This document shows positions 1 to 9,044 of a DNA stretch of 31,783 nucleotides, piece after piece. Source of the DNA: Victivallales bacterium (GTDB taxonomy: Bacteria; Verrucomicrobiota; Lentisphaeria; Victivallales; UBA1829); contig JAEEQO010000006.1 of assembly GCA_016285335.1 (NCBI GenBank), positions 1 to 31,783 of the forward strand, in the 5' to 3' direction. The position numbers were made by a program, and so were the translations under genes. The notes under the pieces were generated by a model, which saw only the letters and a program-made list of their open reading frames with translations, had not been told where the DNA came from and did no database searches. Numbering within the stretch: position 1 is the stretch's first letter; every line of letters begins with the position of its first letter.

Positions 1-1
1 C

Positions 2-172
2 GGTGCGACTGCATCCTTCGGCGGCGGCGGCAACAACCGCGGCGGCAACACCGGCGGCTTCGGCGGCGGCGGCAACAACCGCGGCGGCGCGACCACTACG
101 ACCCGAGCAGGCGGCAACAACCGCGGCGGCAACACCGGCGGCAACAACCGCGGCGGCCGGGGCGGCAGATAA
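2..172 (+). CDS. 3' end of a Gly/Asn-rich protein gene (partial), possibly gspC-like
   Basis: The frame starting at base 2 is open from the window edge to a TAA at 170-172, giving a 56-residue C-terminus. It is built from GGGNNRGGNTGG-type repeats with a short ATTTTRAGG break and ends in GRGGR. The start lies outside the window. It precedes the secretin gene by 99 bp, the place where gspC normally sits. A GspC-like protein elsewhere in this window (18197-19369) also ends in a long glycine-rich tail, so a GspC with such a tail is a reasonable guess. The fragment itself carries no diagnostic domain. The other frames read only poly-Ala or poly-Arg/Gln and are rejected. Seen: the frame and its composition. 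Inferred: the GspC identity. Confidence 0.6.
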   Translation, partial: GATASFGGGGNNRGGNTGGFGGGGNNRGGATTTTRAGGNNRGGNTGGNNRGGRGGR

Positions 173-271
173 TCCCCCGTCACACGATCTCAACCAATTT
201 ACCCGATTCACGAAACAAACAAAAAAACCGGCCCTGCCGGGAACAATTACATAAGAAACGGAACCTCAAAG

Positions 272-2929
272 ATGAAGAGACAGATTTGCACAACCCTCAC
301 CGGTGCGGCATTCGCTTCCCTCCTGCTCGTGTTACCTCAGGTGACGAGCGCGGCCGACGAAGCGGAAGAGTCCGCTGCTTCCACCCAGGCGGAGGGCGCG
401 GCATCCCCCGCAATCGAACAGATCAGCGAAGGCAAGATCCTCGAAGACAAGGATAACGGCAAGATCGTGATCCTGGAGGACCCGAACGCCGAAGAGATCA
501 CGGTCGAACAGACTTCGATCGTCACGCCCGGCGAGGACGGCGACGTCGATGTCCGGAACGTCGTGGTCGTGAATGCCCCGTCCGACGAGGTCGCTGATGT
601 CGAGGCCGCGGCCGAAGAGGAGATCGAAGCCTCCGAAAAGGGCGATTCCACCTGGCTGGGACGCTTCTTCGCCGCGATCGGCATGGGCGATGAAGTCGGC
701 GACGGCGAGGGCAACAAGAACGACCCGAACCGCAGGTTCCGTTTCCTCTATCACGACAAGTATGAAGGCGAAGACGTCAAGCTTCTTCCGCAGTCCATCC
801 CCGAGGAAATGATCGTCACGGACCGCGAGGTCTCCCGCGACCTTGCCACTCCCGACCAGATCAATGCGGTCGAAACCCCGGTCGTTCCGCCCAAGAAGGA
901 CGAAAAGACCGAGAAGAAGGCGGCCCCGTTCTATGAGATCATCCTCATCGACGAGGAACTGGAAGGCGGCCAGGGCGGCGATGCCGAAATCGCCGTGAAC
1001 ATCGTGTTCAACAGCGCCCCGATGATGGACGTCATCCCGGCATTTGCGGACGCCCTCGGATTCAACTTCGTGATCGACACCGACATCCGCAGCTTCGTGA
1101 CCCTGAACCTGAACTCCACGATGACGAAGCGCGACCTGTGGGCCGCGTTCGCCACCCTCATTGAAAACGCCGGCGTCGGCGTCTCCGTCGAAAACTCCGG
1201 CGCGAGCACGATGCTCCGCATCCTCCCGCTGAACCGACTCGGCCAGCGCGCCAAACTCGAAGAATCCGAAATCTGCTTCTATCCGCTGAAATTCGCCAGC
1301 GCGCAGGAAGTCATCAACCAGATCCGTCCGTTCCTCGGCAGCACCGCGACCTGCATCCAGGTCCAGCGCCCGAACGCCGTGCTCCTCTGCGACTACAGAG
1401 ACAACATCCGCAAGCTGAAAGACCTCCTCGACATCCTCGATGAAAACCCGCGCACCAAGTGGCCGCGCGTGGTCGTCCCCTGCGAGAACATCCTCCCGAG
1501 CAAGATCGCCGAAGAACTCCGCGACGTCCTCCCGACCCTCGGATTCGTGGTGCGGCAGCTCAATGAAAACAACGAGCAGCCCGGCTCCGTGAAGATCACG
1601 TCCATCGACCGCCTGCAGCTCATCATCGCCAGTGCGGCCACCGAGGAAGCGGCGCAGGAAATCCGCAACTGGATCGAGATCCTCGACGGCACGATCTCCC
1701 TCGACCAGGAACGCATCTTCGTCCACAAGGTCATGTACACCAAGTCCGAGCAGCTCATGCAGGCCCTGGCTGTCCTCTACAACATGACCGGCACCTCGCT
1801 CACCATCGACGACGACGGCAGCAACCGTACGCAGAACGTGAACGGCACCGGCACCACCCGTACGAACAACAACAACCGTAACAACAACTACAGCACGGAA
1901 TACAGCTCGACCACGACCGACCAGAAGTCCAACGTGTTCGAAACGCCCGTGAGAATCTTCTCCGACGGCGCCCTGAACCGCCTGGTCATCCGTACCACGC
2001 CGAGAACCTACGCCTCCATCAAGGCGCTCCTCGACCGTCTCGACGTCGTTCCCGCGCAGGTCCTCCTGCAGGTCACCGTCGCCGAAGTCACGCTCCAGGA
2101 TTCCACGCAGTACGGCCTCGAACTCGCGGCCGCCAGCAGCTGGGGCGGCGAGACGATGCAGATGGGTTCGCACTGGGGCGGCCTCAGCCCGGACATCGAT
2201 GCTGCCGGCATCAACAGCCGCCAGACCGGCTACACCTTCATGCTCGCCGACCCGAGCGACCCGAGCAACAAGATCGGCTATCTCCGCGCCTACGCCGGCG
2301 ACAGCAAGTTCAAAATCATCTCCAGTCCGCAGGTCCTGGTCTCCAGCAACACCGAAGCCACGATCAACGTCGGCGAACAGACGCCGTACGTGGGCAGCAC
2401 GGTGACCGACACCAGCAGTTCCGGCTCCCTGCTCACCAGCACCTCCTTCAAGGATTCCGGTATCAAGCTGGTCGTGACCCCGCAGGTCACCAGCACCGAC
2501 CTGATCTCCCTGAAGATCAACCAGTCGCTCTCCGCCGCCACCATGATGACGGTCTCCGACACGACGCAGGCGCCGAAGCTCTCCACCCGTGAAGTCCAGA
2601 CCTACATGACGATCCACAACGGCCAGACCATGATCATCGGCGGCCTGATCCAGGAAGACGGCAAAGACGAGCTCGAATCCCTGCCGTTCCTCAACGAGAT
2701 CCCGTTCATCCGCAGACTCTTCGGCAACACCGACTCCTACCTCAACCGCACCGAGATCCTCATCATGATCACCGGCCACATCATCAACGAGAAGAGCCGT
2801 GTGGAAGACATGATCCGCCGTTACAACGACGCCCTCGAAGCCATCAACGATTTCGAAGACAACCTGGGCAGCTCCGCCGACGGCACCTACAAGAAACCCA
2901 GCTCCCGCATGTTCACGCTTGACTACTGA
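272..2929 (+). CDS. gspD: Type II secretion system secretin GspD
   Basis: This is the outer-membrane channel of the T2SS, 885 aa. A signal peptide covers residues 1-27 (cleavage near VTSA|AD). An unusually long acidic Glu/Asp/Ala-rich linker follows (about 28-230). N-domains then run from about 235 to 590: N0-like 235-318, N1 about 325-395, N2 about 395-475, N3 about 480-595. N3 contains an Asn/Thr-rich insert at about 512-552 (NNNNRNNN). The secretin domain (about 597-835) has VLLQVTVAEV, the ISSPQVLVSSNTEATINVGE segment and the C-terminal signature GQTMIIGGLIQE with FLNEIPFIRRLFG. About 50 further residues could be the S-domain. There is no strong Shine-Dalgarno at this ATG, but it places the signal peptide correctly. 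It is the first complete gene of the operon gspDEFGHIJK. Confidence 0.95.
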   Translation: MKRQICTTLTGAAFASLLLVLPQVTSAADEAEESAASTQAEGAASPAIEQISEGKILEDKDNGKIVILEDPNAEEITVEQTSIVTPGEDGDVDVRNVVVVNAPSDEVADVEAAAEEEIEASEKGDSTWLGRFFAAIGMGDEVGDGEGNKNDPNRRFRFLYHDKYEGEDVKLLPQSIPEEMIVTDREVSRDLATPDQINAVETPVVPPKKDEKTEKKAAPFYEIILIDEELEGGQGGDAEIAVNIVFNSAPMMDVIPAFADALGFNFVIDTDIRSFVTLNLNSTMTKRDLWAAFATLIENAGVGVSVENSGASTMLRILPLNRLGQRAKLEESEICFYPLKFASAQEVINQIRPFLGSTATCIQVQRPNAVLLCDYRDNIRKLKDLLDILDENPRTKWPRVVVPCENILPSKIAEELRDVLPTLGFVVRQLNENNEQPGSVKITSIDRLQLIIASAATEEAAQEIRNWIEILDGTISLDQERIFVHKVMYTKSEQLMQALAVLYNMTGTSLTIDDDGSNRTQNVNGTGTTRTNNNNRNNNYSTEYSSTTTDQKSNVFETPVRIFSDGALNRLVIRTTPRTYASIKALLDRLDVVPAQVLLQVTVAEVTLQDSTQYGLELAAASSWGGETMQMGSHWGGLSPDIDAAGINSRQTGYTFMLADPSDPSNKIGYLRAYAGDSKFKIISSPQVLVSSNTEATINVGEQTPYVGSTVTDTSSSGSLLTSTSFKDSGIKLVVTPQVTSTDLISLKINQSLSAATMMTVSDTTQAPKLSTREVQTYMTIHNGQTMIIGGLIQEDGKDELESLPFLNEIPFIRRLFGNTDSYLNRTEILIMITGHIINEKSRVEDMIRRYNDALEAINDFEDNLGSSADGTYKKPSSRMFTLDY

Positions 2930-2940
2930 GGACCGCCACA

Positions 2941-4569
2941 ATGAACGAAAACATCTCATTTGCCGGTTTGCGGGCCAAACTCCGTGAGCGCCTCGCCGCG
3001 CTCGCGGAGGAATATCCCGCCGCGGACGCCACGGCGGCGGACCTCCGCGACGCGGATTCCGGCCTCGTCAGAGCGGGCACCATCAGCGAACAGCAGCTGA
3101 CGGAGATCTATTCCGAGTGCTACGGGATCCCCGCACCGGACGAGAACGACATCCGGCAGCCCGATCCGTACCCGAACGCGCCGCAGGAATTCCTGAACGC
3201 CAACCTGTGCGTCCCCTACGAGTGGTCCGACGAAAACAAGACCATGGTCTTCCTGGTCGCCGACCCGTACTCCATCGAACACATCACGTTCCTGGTCAGC
3301 AAAAGCTGGCACATGACCGTCAGCTTCCAGTTCGTCCGCCGGACGTTCCTGGAACGCATGCTCTCCCGTCTGCAGAACATCGACGAGGAGGAGCAGTTCC
3401 ACGAATCCGACGACGAAGCCTCCCTGCGCAGCATGGCCGGCGAGGCGAAGATCGTCCGCCTCGTGAACGACATCTTCACCCGCGCGCTTGAAGACGGCGC
3501 CAGCGATATTCACGTGGAACCCGGCGAAGACGCCGTCGTGGTGCGCTGCCGAATCGACGGCGTGCTCCGCGAGATCATGAGCTGCCCGCTCAACCAGTTC
3601 CCCGCCATCGCGTCCCGCATCAAGCTGATCGGCGGCCTGAACATCGCCGAAAGCCGTCTCCCGCAGGACGGCCGCACCAACGTGAAACTCGGCCACGAGG
3701 AACTGGACATGCGTATCAGTACGCTGCCCATCCTCACCGGCGAATCCATCGTGCTCCGACTCCTCAACCAGGACGCCCTGACGTTCGACCTGAAGACGCT
3801 CGGCATGTCGGAAGCCAACCTCCGCGACTTCGAGAAGCTCATCAGCATCCCGTACGGCATCATCCTGGTCGTGGGCCCCACCGGAAGCGGCAAGACGACC
3901 ACGCTCTACAGCGTGATCAACCAGCTGAACGACAACAAGAAAAAGATCATCACCATCGAAGACCCCGTCGAATACAAGACGGCCGGTCTCTGCCAGATGC
4001 AGGTGAACGAAAAGATCGGCGTGACGTTCGGCGCGGGCCTCCGCTCCATCGTGCGTCAGGACCCCGACATCATCCTCGTCGGCGAAATCCGCGACCGCGA
4101 GACCGCCGACATCGCCATCAACGCCGCCCTTACCGGCCACCTGGTGCTCAGCACTCTGCACACCAACGACGCCGTCGGCGCCGTGACCCGACTCCTCGAT
4201 ATGGGCGTCGAGCCGTTCCTCGTTTCCTCCGCGCTTTACGGCGTGCTGTCCCAGCGTCTCGTCCGCAAGATCTGCACCGTCTGCGGCGGCTCCGGCTACA
4301 TCGGAGTCCCGAGAGGCCAGAAGGGCGACATCACCAACCGCTGCAAGCGCTGCGGCGGCACGGGGTTCAAGGGACGCTCCGGCGTCTTCGAGCTCCTGAC
4401 CGTGACGGACGACCTGCGCGCGGCCGTGATCCGCGAAGAGGACAGCAGCGTGCTGCAGAGCATCGCCGTCAAGCACGGCATGCGCACCTTGCGTCAGGAC
4501 GCGGACGAAAAGGTCCGCCTCGGCATCACGACGATGGAAGAAGCCAACCGGTCCGTAGCGGACATGTAA
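2941..4569 (+). CDS. gspE: Type II secretion ATPase GspE
   Basis: Cytoplasmic hexameric ATPase that powers pseudopilus assembly, 542 aa. The N-terminal 150 residues form an N1E/MshEN-like domain. The Walker A motif GPTGSGKTT is at 312-320 (catalytic K318), and the Walker B region QDPDIILVGEIRD follows. The Asp and His boxes are present (IEDPVEY, LSTLHTNDA). A zinc-binding module has paired cysteines C445/C448 and C468/C471. This is a full-length family member. It starts 11 bp after gspD, and its Shine-Dalgarno (GAGGA) overlaps the gspD stop, which suggests translational coupling. PilB or another type IV pilus ATPase is less likely because the next genes are GspF and T2SS-specific pseudopilins. 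Confidence 0.95.
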   Translation: MNENISFAGLRAKLRERLAALAEEYPAADATAADLRDADSGLVRAGTISEQQLTEIYSECYGIPAPDENDIRQPDPYPNAPQEFLNANLCVPYEWSDENKTMVFLVADPYSIEHITFLVSKSWHMTVSFQFVRRTFLERMLSRLQNIDEEEQFHESDDEASLRSMAGEAKIVRLVNDIFTRALEDGASDIHVEPGEDAVVVRCRIDGVLREIMSCPLNQFPAIASRIKLIGGLNIAESRLPQDGRTNVKLGHEELDMRISTLPILTGESIVLRLLNQDALTFDLKTLGMSEANLRDFEKLISIPYGIILVVGPTGSGKTTTLYSVINQLNDNKKKIITIEDPVEYKTAGLCQMQVNEKIGVTFGAGLRSIVRQDPDIILVGEIRDRETADIAINAALTGHLVLSTLHTNDAVGAVTRLLDMGVEPFLVSSALYGVLSQRLVRKICTVCGGSGYIGVPRGQKGDITNRCKRCGGTGFKGRSGVFELLTVTDDLRAAVIREEDSSVLQSIAVKHGMRTLRQDADEKVRLGITTMEEANRSVADM

Positions 4570-4587
4570 CGACGGGAGAAAAGCCGC

Positions 4588-5790
4588 ATGGGTCTGTATA
4601 AATATTTGGCGTCCTCGGGGCGTGACAAGCCGGCCGAGGTGCTGATCGAGGCCGACAACCAGAACGAAGCGCTCAGCAAGCTCCGTTCCCGCCGCCTGAT
4701 CCCGATCCAGTATCTCGGCGAAGCCTCGATGAATTCGGGCGGCAAGCTGAAGGTCTTCGGAAACAGCGGCATCGACACGTTCGCGTTCACCCGTCAGCTT
4801 TCCCCGCTGCTGAGTTCGTACATCCCGCTGGAACGCGCCCTGGCGATCATCGCCGAGGGCTCGGACGATCCGCGGCAGAAATCTTTCGTGAACAACATGC
4901 GCCAGGGACTTCACGAAGGCAAGAAGTTCTCCGAACTGATCCGTTCCCAGGGCTCGCTCTTCCCCGACTACTACGCGAACCTGATCGAATCCGGCGAAGA
5001 GTCCGGCTGCCTGCCCGAAGTGCTGGTCCAGCTCTATAAGTTCATGGGCGAGACGCGCGACCTGAAGGGGTTCATCGTGTCGAACTCGATTTACCCCTCC
5101 GTGATCCTGGGTATCGTGCTCATCGTGGTGATCCTGCTGTTCACCGTGTTCGTGCCGAAGTTCGCGAACATCTTCGCCGACATGGGCCGCGAGACGCCGC
5201 CCTCCCTGAACCGCCTGCTGGCGTTCAGCGCATTCGCGAAATGGGCGTGGTGGATCATCCCGCTGCTGATCGTGGCGGGCTGCCTCCTCTACATCCAGAT
5301 TTTCGGCAAGAAACAGTTCGACTACGTGACGAGCAAGCTGAAGCTGAAGATCCCGCTGATCGGGCGCATCATCTCCGACCTTGAGATGTGCCGCTACATC
5401 CGCACGCTGTCGATCATGAGCGCGAACCACGTGGAGATCATCCGCACGGTGAAGATCGCCGGCCGCATCATCCACAATCCGGTCGTGGCGGAGCCCTTCC
5501 AGCCGATCGCCGACAAGCTGAAACAAGGCCAGAAGCTCTCCGCCACGCTTCAGGGCAACCCGTACGTGCCGCGCGAGACCGTGCCGATGCTCCGTGTCGG
5601 CGAGGAATCCGGCAACGTGAGCGACATGCTGGTCCGCATCGCCGACAACCTCGAAAGCGACACCCGCGCGAAGATCAAGCGTCTGCTGAGCCTGTTCGAG
5701 CCCGCGGTGATCCTGCTGCTCGCATCGGTTGTGCTCCTGGTCGTCGTTTCGATCTTCCAGGCCATGATGGACCTGAACGCCGTCGAATGA
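4588..5790 (+). CDS. gspF: Type II secretion inner-membrane platform protein GspF
   Basis: Polytopic inner-membrane protein, 400 aa, that works with GspE to insert pseudopilins. It carries two T2SSF domains (about 65-190 and 265-390), each with the family pattern: FTRQLSPLLSSYIPLERAL in the first and CRYIRTLSIMSANHVEI in the second. Transmembrane segments lie at about 168-190, 220-240 and 372-393. GEESGCLPEVL and GEESGNVSDML are the matching conserved motifs of the two repeats. The ATG at 4588 has a GGGAG ribosome site and follows gspE by 18 bp. Confidence 0.95.
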   Translation: MGLYKYLASSGRDKPAEVLIEADNQNEALSKLRSRRLIPIQYLGEASMNSGGKLKVFGNSGIDTFAFTRQLSPLLSSYIPLERALAIIAEGSDDPRQKSFVNNMRQGLHEGKKFSELIRSQGSLFPDYYANLIESGEESGCLPEVLVQLYKFMGETRDLKGFIVSNSIYPSVILGIVLIVVILLFTVFVPKFANIFADMGRETPPSLNRLLAFSAFAKWAWWIIPLLIVAGCLLYIQIFGKKQFDYVTSKLKLKIPLIGRIISDLEMCRYIRTLSIMSANHVEIIRTVKIAGRIIHNPVVAEPFQPIADKLKQGQKLSATLQGNPYVPRETVPMLRVGEESGNVSDMLVRIADNLESDTRAKIKRLLSLFEPAVILLLASVVLLVVVSIFQAMMDLNAVE

Positions 5791-5853
5791 AGCAAGACAT
5801 GAAAACACGGTTCTGAAATCAAAATATCCAATCCATCAAAGGAGATACTCCCT

Positions 5854-6315
5854 ATGAAAACGCAAAAACAACGCCGCAGAGTTACGCCGTTCACCCTCAT
5901 CGAAGTCGTGGTCGTGATCGTGATCCTGGTCACCCTGGCGTCCGTCGCCACCCCGATGTACATGAGATATATCAAGAAAGCCAAGATCTCGACGGCAACG
6001 ACCCAGATCAAGCTCATCGACGACGCTCTCCAGCAGTACAAGCTCGATGTCGGCACCTATCCGTCCGACCTCCAGGGCCTCATGGAAAATATCGACCAGT
6101 CCGAAAAGTGGGACGGCCCCTACATCAAGCCGAAAGTGCCGCTGGATCCCTGGGGCTTCGAATACCAGTATATCTACCCCGGCGAACACAACCGCGGTGA
6201 ATTCGACCTCTACACCTTCGGCGCCGACGGCCAGGAAGGCGGCGAGGGCGAAAACGCCGACCAGAACAACTGGGGCGGCGATTCCTACAGCGACAGCGAC
6301 AGCAACAACTACTGA
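5854..6315 (+). CDS. gspG: Major pseudopilin GspG
   Basis: Major pseudopilin, 153 aa, the main subunit of the T2SS pseudopilus. A short basic leader precedes the class III cleavage motif P|FTLIEVVVVIVI, with Pro rather than Gly at -1. The hydrophobic helix runs to about residue 40. The C-terminal half holds the GspG hallmarks YPSDLQGL, WDGPYIKPKVPLDPWG, EYQYIYPGEH and GADGQEGGEGENAD, including the acidic calcium-site region. It ends in a Ser/Asp/Asn run (DSYSDSDSNNY). A good AAAGGAG site precedes the ATG. The 63-bp gap after gspF is the largest inside the operon. Confidence 0.95.
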   Translation: MKTQKQRRRVTPFTLIEVVVVIVILVTLASVATPMYMRYIKKAKISTATTQIKLIDDALQQYKLDVGTYPSDLQGLMENIDQSEKWDGPYIKPKVPLDPWGFEYQYIYPGEHNRGEFDLYTFGADGQEGGEGENADQNNWGGDSYSDSDSNNY

Positions 6316-6353
6316 TCCGTTATCCATCATCCCCCGCAAGCCGGGAGTCCAGC

Positions 6354-6854
6354 GTGAAAAAGTCCAGACGTAATCCATTTACACTTGTCGAAGTCGTGGT
6401 CGTGATCGTGATCATGCTTGTGACCGGAGGGATCGCGATCTCCACCATGCGCACGGACTCCACGGCACGCCTCATCCGGAACTCCACGAACGAGTTCCGT
6501 TCGCTGTGCTCCCGCGCCCGCTACAAGGCAATGGAGATGAGCGAGGACCGTCTGGTCGTGTACGTGCCCGAAGAACACATGTTCTATCTGGCGCGTCCCG
6601 TGGCGAACGAGGAGGAAGCGATGGAGTACGAGTTCGGATTCGTGATCCAGAGGACCATGAAATGGGCGCTGCCGGAGGAGTTCGAGCTCGCGACCGACAA
6701 CAGCGACCCGATCGAGGTGTTCCGATTCTATCCGGACGGCGGCGCTTCCGGCACGTCGTTCAATCTGGCGTGCAAGGGCCATTCCGTGGCGATCGGAGTC
6801 GCGAAGCTCTCCGGTTCGGTCGTGACGTACGAAAGAGGCGAGGGCGAACAATGA
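6354..6854 (+). CDS. gspH: Minor pseudopilin GspH
   Basis: 166-aa prepilin-like protein. The GTG start has a GGGAG site upstream. The leader MKKSRRNP is followed by FTLVEVVVVIVIM (Pro at -1, Glu at +5), and then the GspH-type segment with NEFRSLCSRARYKAMEMSEDR. Its position between gspG and gspI and its mid length fit GspH, the minor pseudopilin that joins the tip complex to the pseudopilus. The DNA encoding VVVVIVI is almost the same as in gspG. The stop overlaps the next start (ATGA at 6851-6854). Confidence 0.88.
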   Translation: MKKSRRNPFTLVEVVVVIVIMLVTGGIAISTMRTDSTARLIRNSTNEFRSLCSRARYKAMEMSEDRLVVYVPEEHMFYLARPVANEEEAMEYEFGFVIQRTMKWALPEEFELATDNSDPIEVFRFYPDGGASGTSFNLACKGHSVAIGVAKLSGSVVTYERGEGEQ

Positions 6855-7291
6855 AAGGCCGTGTCCGTATGCGGAGCGTGAAGGGATTCACGCTCATCGA
6901 AGTCATCATCGCCATCGGCATCCTGGCGATCTCGCTCGCCTCGCTCTTCCAGATCATCGCGTCCTCGCGCGCCCGCATCGCGAAAGCCGACGAGGGCTGG
7001 CATCACATGCACATGCTGACCCAGGCCGCGGAATACGTGCTGCTGCACGATTCGACCGTCGACGACATCGACGAGGATTTCTTCCCGTACCGGGATTACG
7101 AAGTCCGCATCAGCTACGACGACGTCGTCGACGACCAGATCGACGAGGATTTCATGTCTATCGAGGGGCAGCTCCCGCTGCAACTCTGCACCATCGAACT
7201 CAGAAGCTTGAAGTCGACCGGCAAGGACACCGTCGGCATACTTGAAATCGAGAGGATCATCTACGACGATGAAGGCTTTGAACCGGAATAA
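6851..7291 (+). CDS. gspI: Minor pseudopilin GspI
   Basis: 146 aa from the ATG that overlaps the gspH stop; the frame stays open further upstream, but that part lies within gspH. The leader MKGRVRMRSVKG ends with Gly at -1, followed by FTLIEVIIAIGILAISLASL. This is the canonical cleavage site in the operon with both Gly-1 and Glu+5. The C-terminal part is acidic (DDIDEDFF, DDVVDDQIDEDF). Position, size and the hydrophobic helix fit GspI, which nucleates the I-J-K tip complex. Its 3' end overlaps the start of gspJ by 23 bp. Confidence 0.88.
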   Translation: MKGRVRMRSVKGFTLIEVIIAIGILAISLASLFQIIASSRARIAKADEGWHHMHMLTQAAEYVLLHDSTVDDIDEDFFPYRDYEVRISYDDVVDDQIDEDFMSIEGQLPLQLCTIELRSLKSTGKDTVGILEIERIIYDDEGFEPE

Positions 7292-7949
7292 GACTGGCCG
7301 GATTCGCCGCAGTTACTTCACTTTGATGGAGCTCGTCGCGGCGGCGGGCATCATGCTTTCTGTCGCGGGCATCATCGCGTTTGCCTCGCGCTCGTTCTTC
7401 CGCGCCCTGGCGTCCGCGGAACGCGTCTCCGCCCAGCTTCAGATCTACCTGAACATCGACCAGCTCATGGACGGCTGTTTCCGCAACATGATCCCGTTCA
7501 ACTGGGAGACCACCGACGTGAACGACGACACCTTCCAGGTCTTCGACGGCCTGGAGGACAGCATCCACTTCACGACGCTGCGGCGTTCCTACGACGACAT
7601 CGGCGGCAACCTGTTCTTCGTCCGCGTCTACGTCGAGGACGACGAGCTCATCGCCGAATACAGCAAGTTCCCGCGCCTGCCGTGGTACGACGACGATGAA
7701 GACCTGATGCCCTACGACCGCGAAGTCCTCGCCACGGACGTCGACGAGATCTCCTTCTTGTACGCCGGTGCGGAGGACAGCACGATCGTCTGGCTGGATG
7801 AATGGGACCGCGAAGAGTACGACTTCATCCCGCTGGCCGTGCAGATGACAGTGAAATGGAAAGACGGGACGGAGGAATGCTGGCTCCGCAGAACGGCCGC
7901 GTCCGGCGGCAACAGCGTGTACGGCGCACTTCAGGAGATCGACGAATGA
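7269..7949 (+). CDS. gspJ: Minor pseudopilin GspJ
   Basis: 226 aa from the ATG at 7269; a TTG at 7242 is a weaker alternative. The leader MKALNRNKTGRIRRSY leads into FTLMELVAAAGIMLSVAGII, so Tyr occupies -1 while Glu+5 is kept. The rest has the size and order of GspJ, with strongly acidic patches (YDDDEDLMPYDRE, TDVDEISFLYAGAED) and a C-terminal VQMTVKWKDGTEE strand as in this family. The stop overlaps the gspK start (ATGA at 7946-7949). Confidence 0.85.
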   Translation: MKALNRNKTGRIRRSYFTLMELVAAAGIMLSVAGIIAFASRSFFRALASAERVSAQLQIYLNIDQLMDGCFRNMIPFNWETTDVNDDTFQVFDGLEDSIHFTTLRRSYDDIGGNLFFVRVYVEDDELIAEYSKFPRLPWYDDDEDLMPYDREVLATDVDEISFLYAGAEDSTIVWLDEWDREEYDFIPLAVQMTVKWKDGTEECWLRRTAASGGNSVYGALQEIDE

Positions 7950-9007
7950 CGAAACGCAATATCATGAAACGCATCCGGCGCCGCGGGGAATCGGGCATCG
8001 CCCTGATCTCCGTGCTGCTGCTGATCGCCACCGGCTCGCTCCTGGCGCTGATGGTCATGTCCATCTCGAAGACCACGTCGTTCACCGTGATGCCGTTCCT
8101 CCAGCTCCAGCGCAGCTACTACGTGCTGGAAGGCATGGCAGCGCGCATCCAGTTCCTGATTTCCGCCGACCGCGAGCTCTACGGCAATCCGCAGCAGCTG
8201 AACGTCGACAACTACAGCGAATACGACACCGACCGCTATCTGCCGGACGCCGTGCCGCATTACATGGACTATTACGGCACTCCGATCGTCTTCACGATCA
8301 AGGATGCCGCCGGTCCGGTGAACCTGCAGGGCACGAACTTCCAGGGCGCGCTCCAGCAGTTCCAGAACTTCGTCGACGAGGAAAACGACTTCACCGATCT
8401 GCTGGAAGTCCTCAATTACCTCATCACCGACTACATCGACACGGACGATTCGCCGACCGACACCGACAGCTGGGAGGCGGACGAATACGACGAAGCGGGC
8501 ATGACGCCGCTGCCGCGCAACGGCGCGATCACGGACCGCAATGAATTCGCCTACATCCCCGGGATCACGGACCTCTTCCCCATCGACCAGGACGGCCGCC
8601 TGTCCTACATCCGCCTGATCCCGCCCGCGGTCTCGGGCGTCACCATCGACGGCAACCCGGACATCTTCGGCGTGACCGACGAATGGCTTTACGATGCGTG
8701 CGACCTGGATCAAAGCGATCTGGAGGACCTCAAACAGGCAATCGCGGACTTCCACTCCGCCGACCGCGTCCCGCTCTCCGAAAGCCTCTCTTCCGATTCC
8801 ACCGTGATGACGAAGATCAACAACTACGTCCGCTGGAACGCCTCCGGCGTATACACCGTCATCATCCGCCCCGCCGTGACCGACGAGTACGGCAACGAGC
8901 TGGAGAAGAAAGTCCCCGGCAGACGCCTCGTCTTCACCTACACCCCCACGGCAGTCTCCGGCGCCACGAACGGCTTCGTCCAGTTCTACGAGTGGATGTT
9001 CTTCTGA
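7946..9007 (+). CDS. gspK: Minor pseudopilin GspK
   Basis: 353 aa, the pseudopilus tip subunit. The ATG at 7946 overlaps the gspJ stop and follows an AGGAG; an internal ATG at 7964 is also possible. After a basic leader, GESG|IALISVLLLIATGSLLALM gives Gly at -1 and no Glu at +5, which is normal for GspK. Family features are visible: GPVNLQG, then the DYIDTDD stretch, and PRNGAITDRNEFAYIPGIT, which matches the usual N-G-x-F-x-S-x-x-E-L region. The last gene of the operon in this window; gspL and gspM do not follow. Confidence 0.9.
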   Translation: MTKRNIMKRIRRRGESGIALISVLLLIATGSLLALMVMSISKTTSFTVMPFLQLQRSYYVLEGMAARIQFLISADRELYGNPQQLNVDNYSEYDTDRYLPDAVPHYMDYYGTPIVFTIKDAAGPVNLQGTNFQGALQQFQNFVDEENDFTDLLEVLNYLITDYIDTDDSPTDTDSWEADEYDEAGMTPLPRNGAITDRNEFAYIPGITDLFPIDQDGRLSYIRLIPPAVSGVTIDGNPDIFGVTDEWLYDACDLDQSDLEDLKQAIADFHSADRVPLSESLSSDSTVMTKINNYVRWNASGVYTVIIRPAVTDEYGNELEKKVPGRRLVFTYTPTAVSGATNGFVQFYEWMFF

Positions 9008-9044
9008 GCTGTCGGCCGCAACGATTTGGCACCCCCTCCCGCGT

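Noticed and set aside
332..5808. Long minus-strand open frames of 875 and 950 codons across gspD-gspF
   Set aside because: They are mirror frames of high-GC coding DNA. The plus-strand proteins have full family motifs, while these are Asp/Val/Gly/Arg-rich with none.
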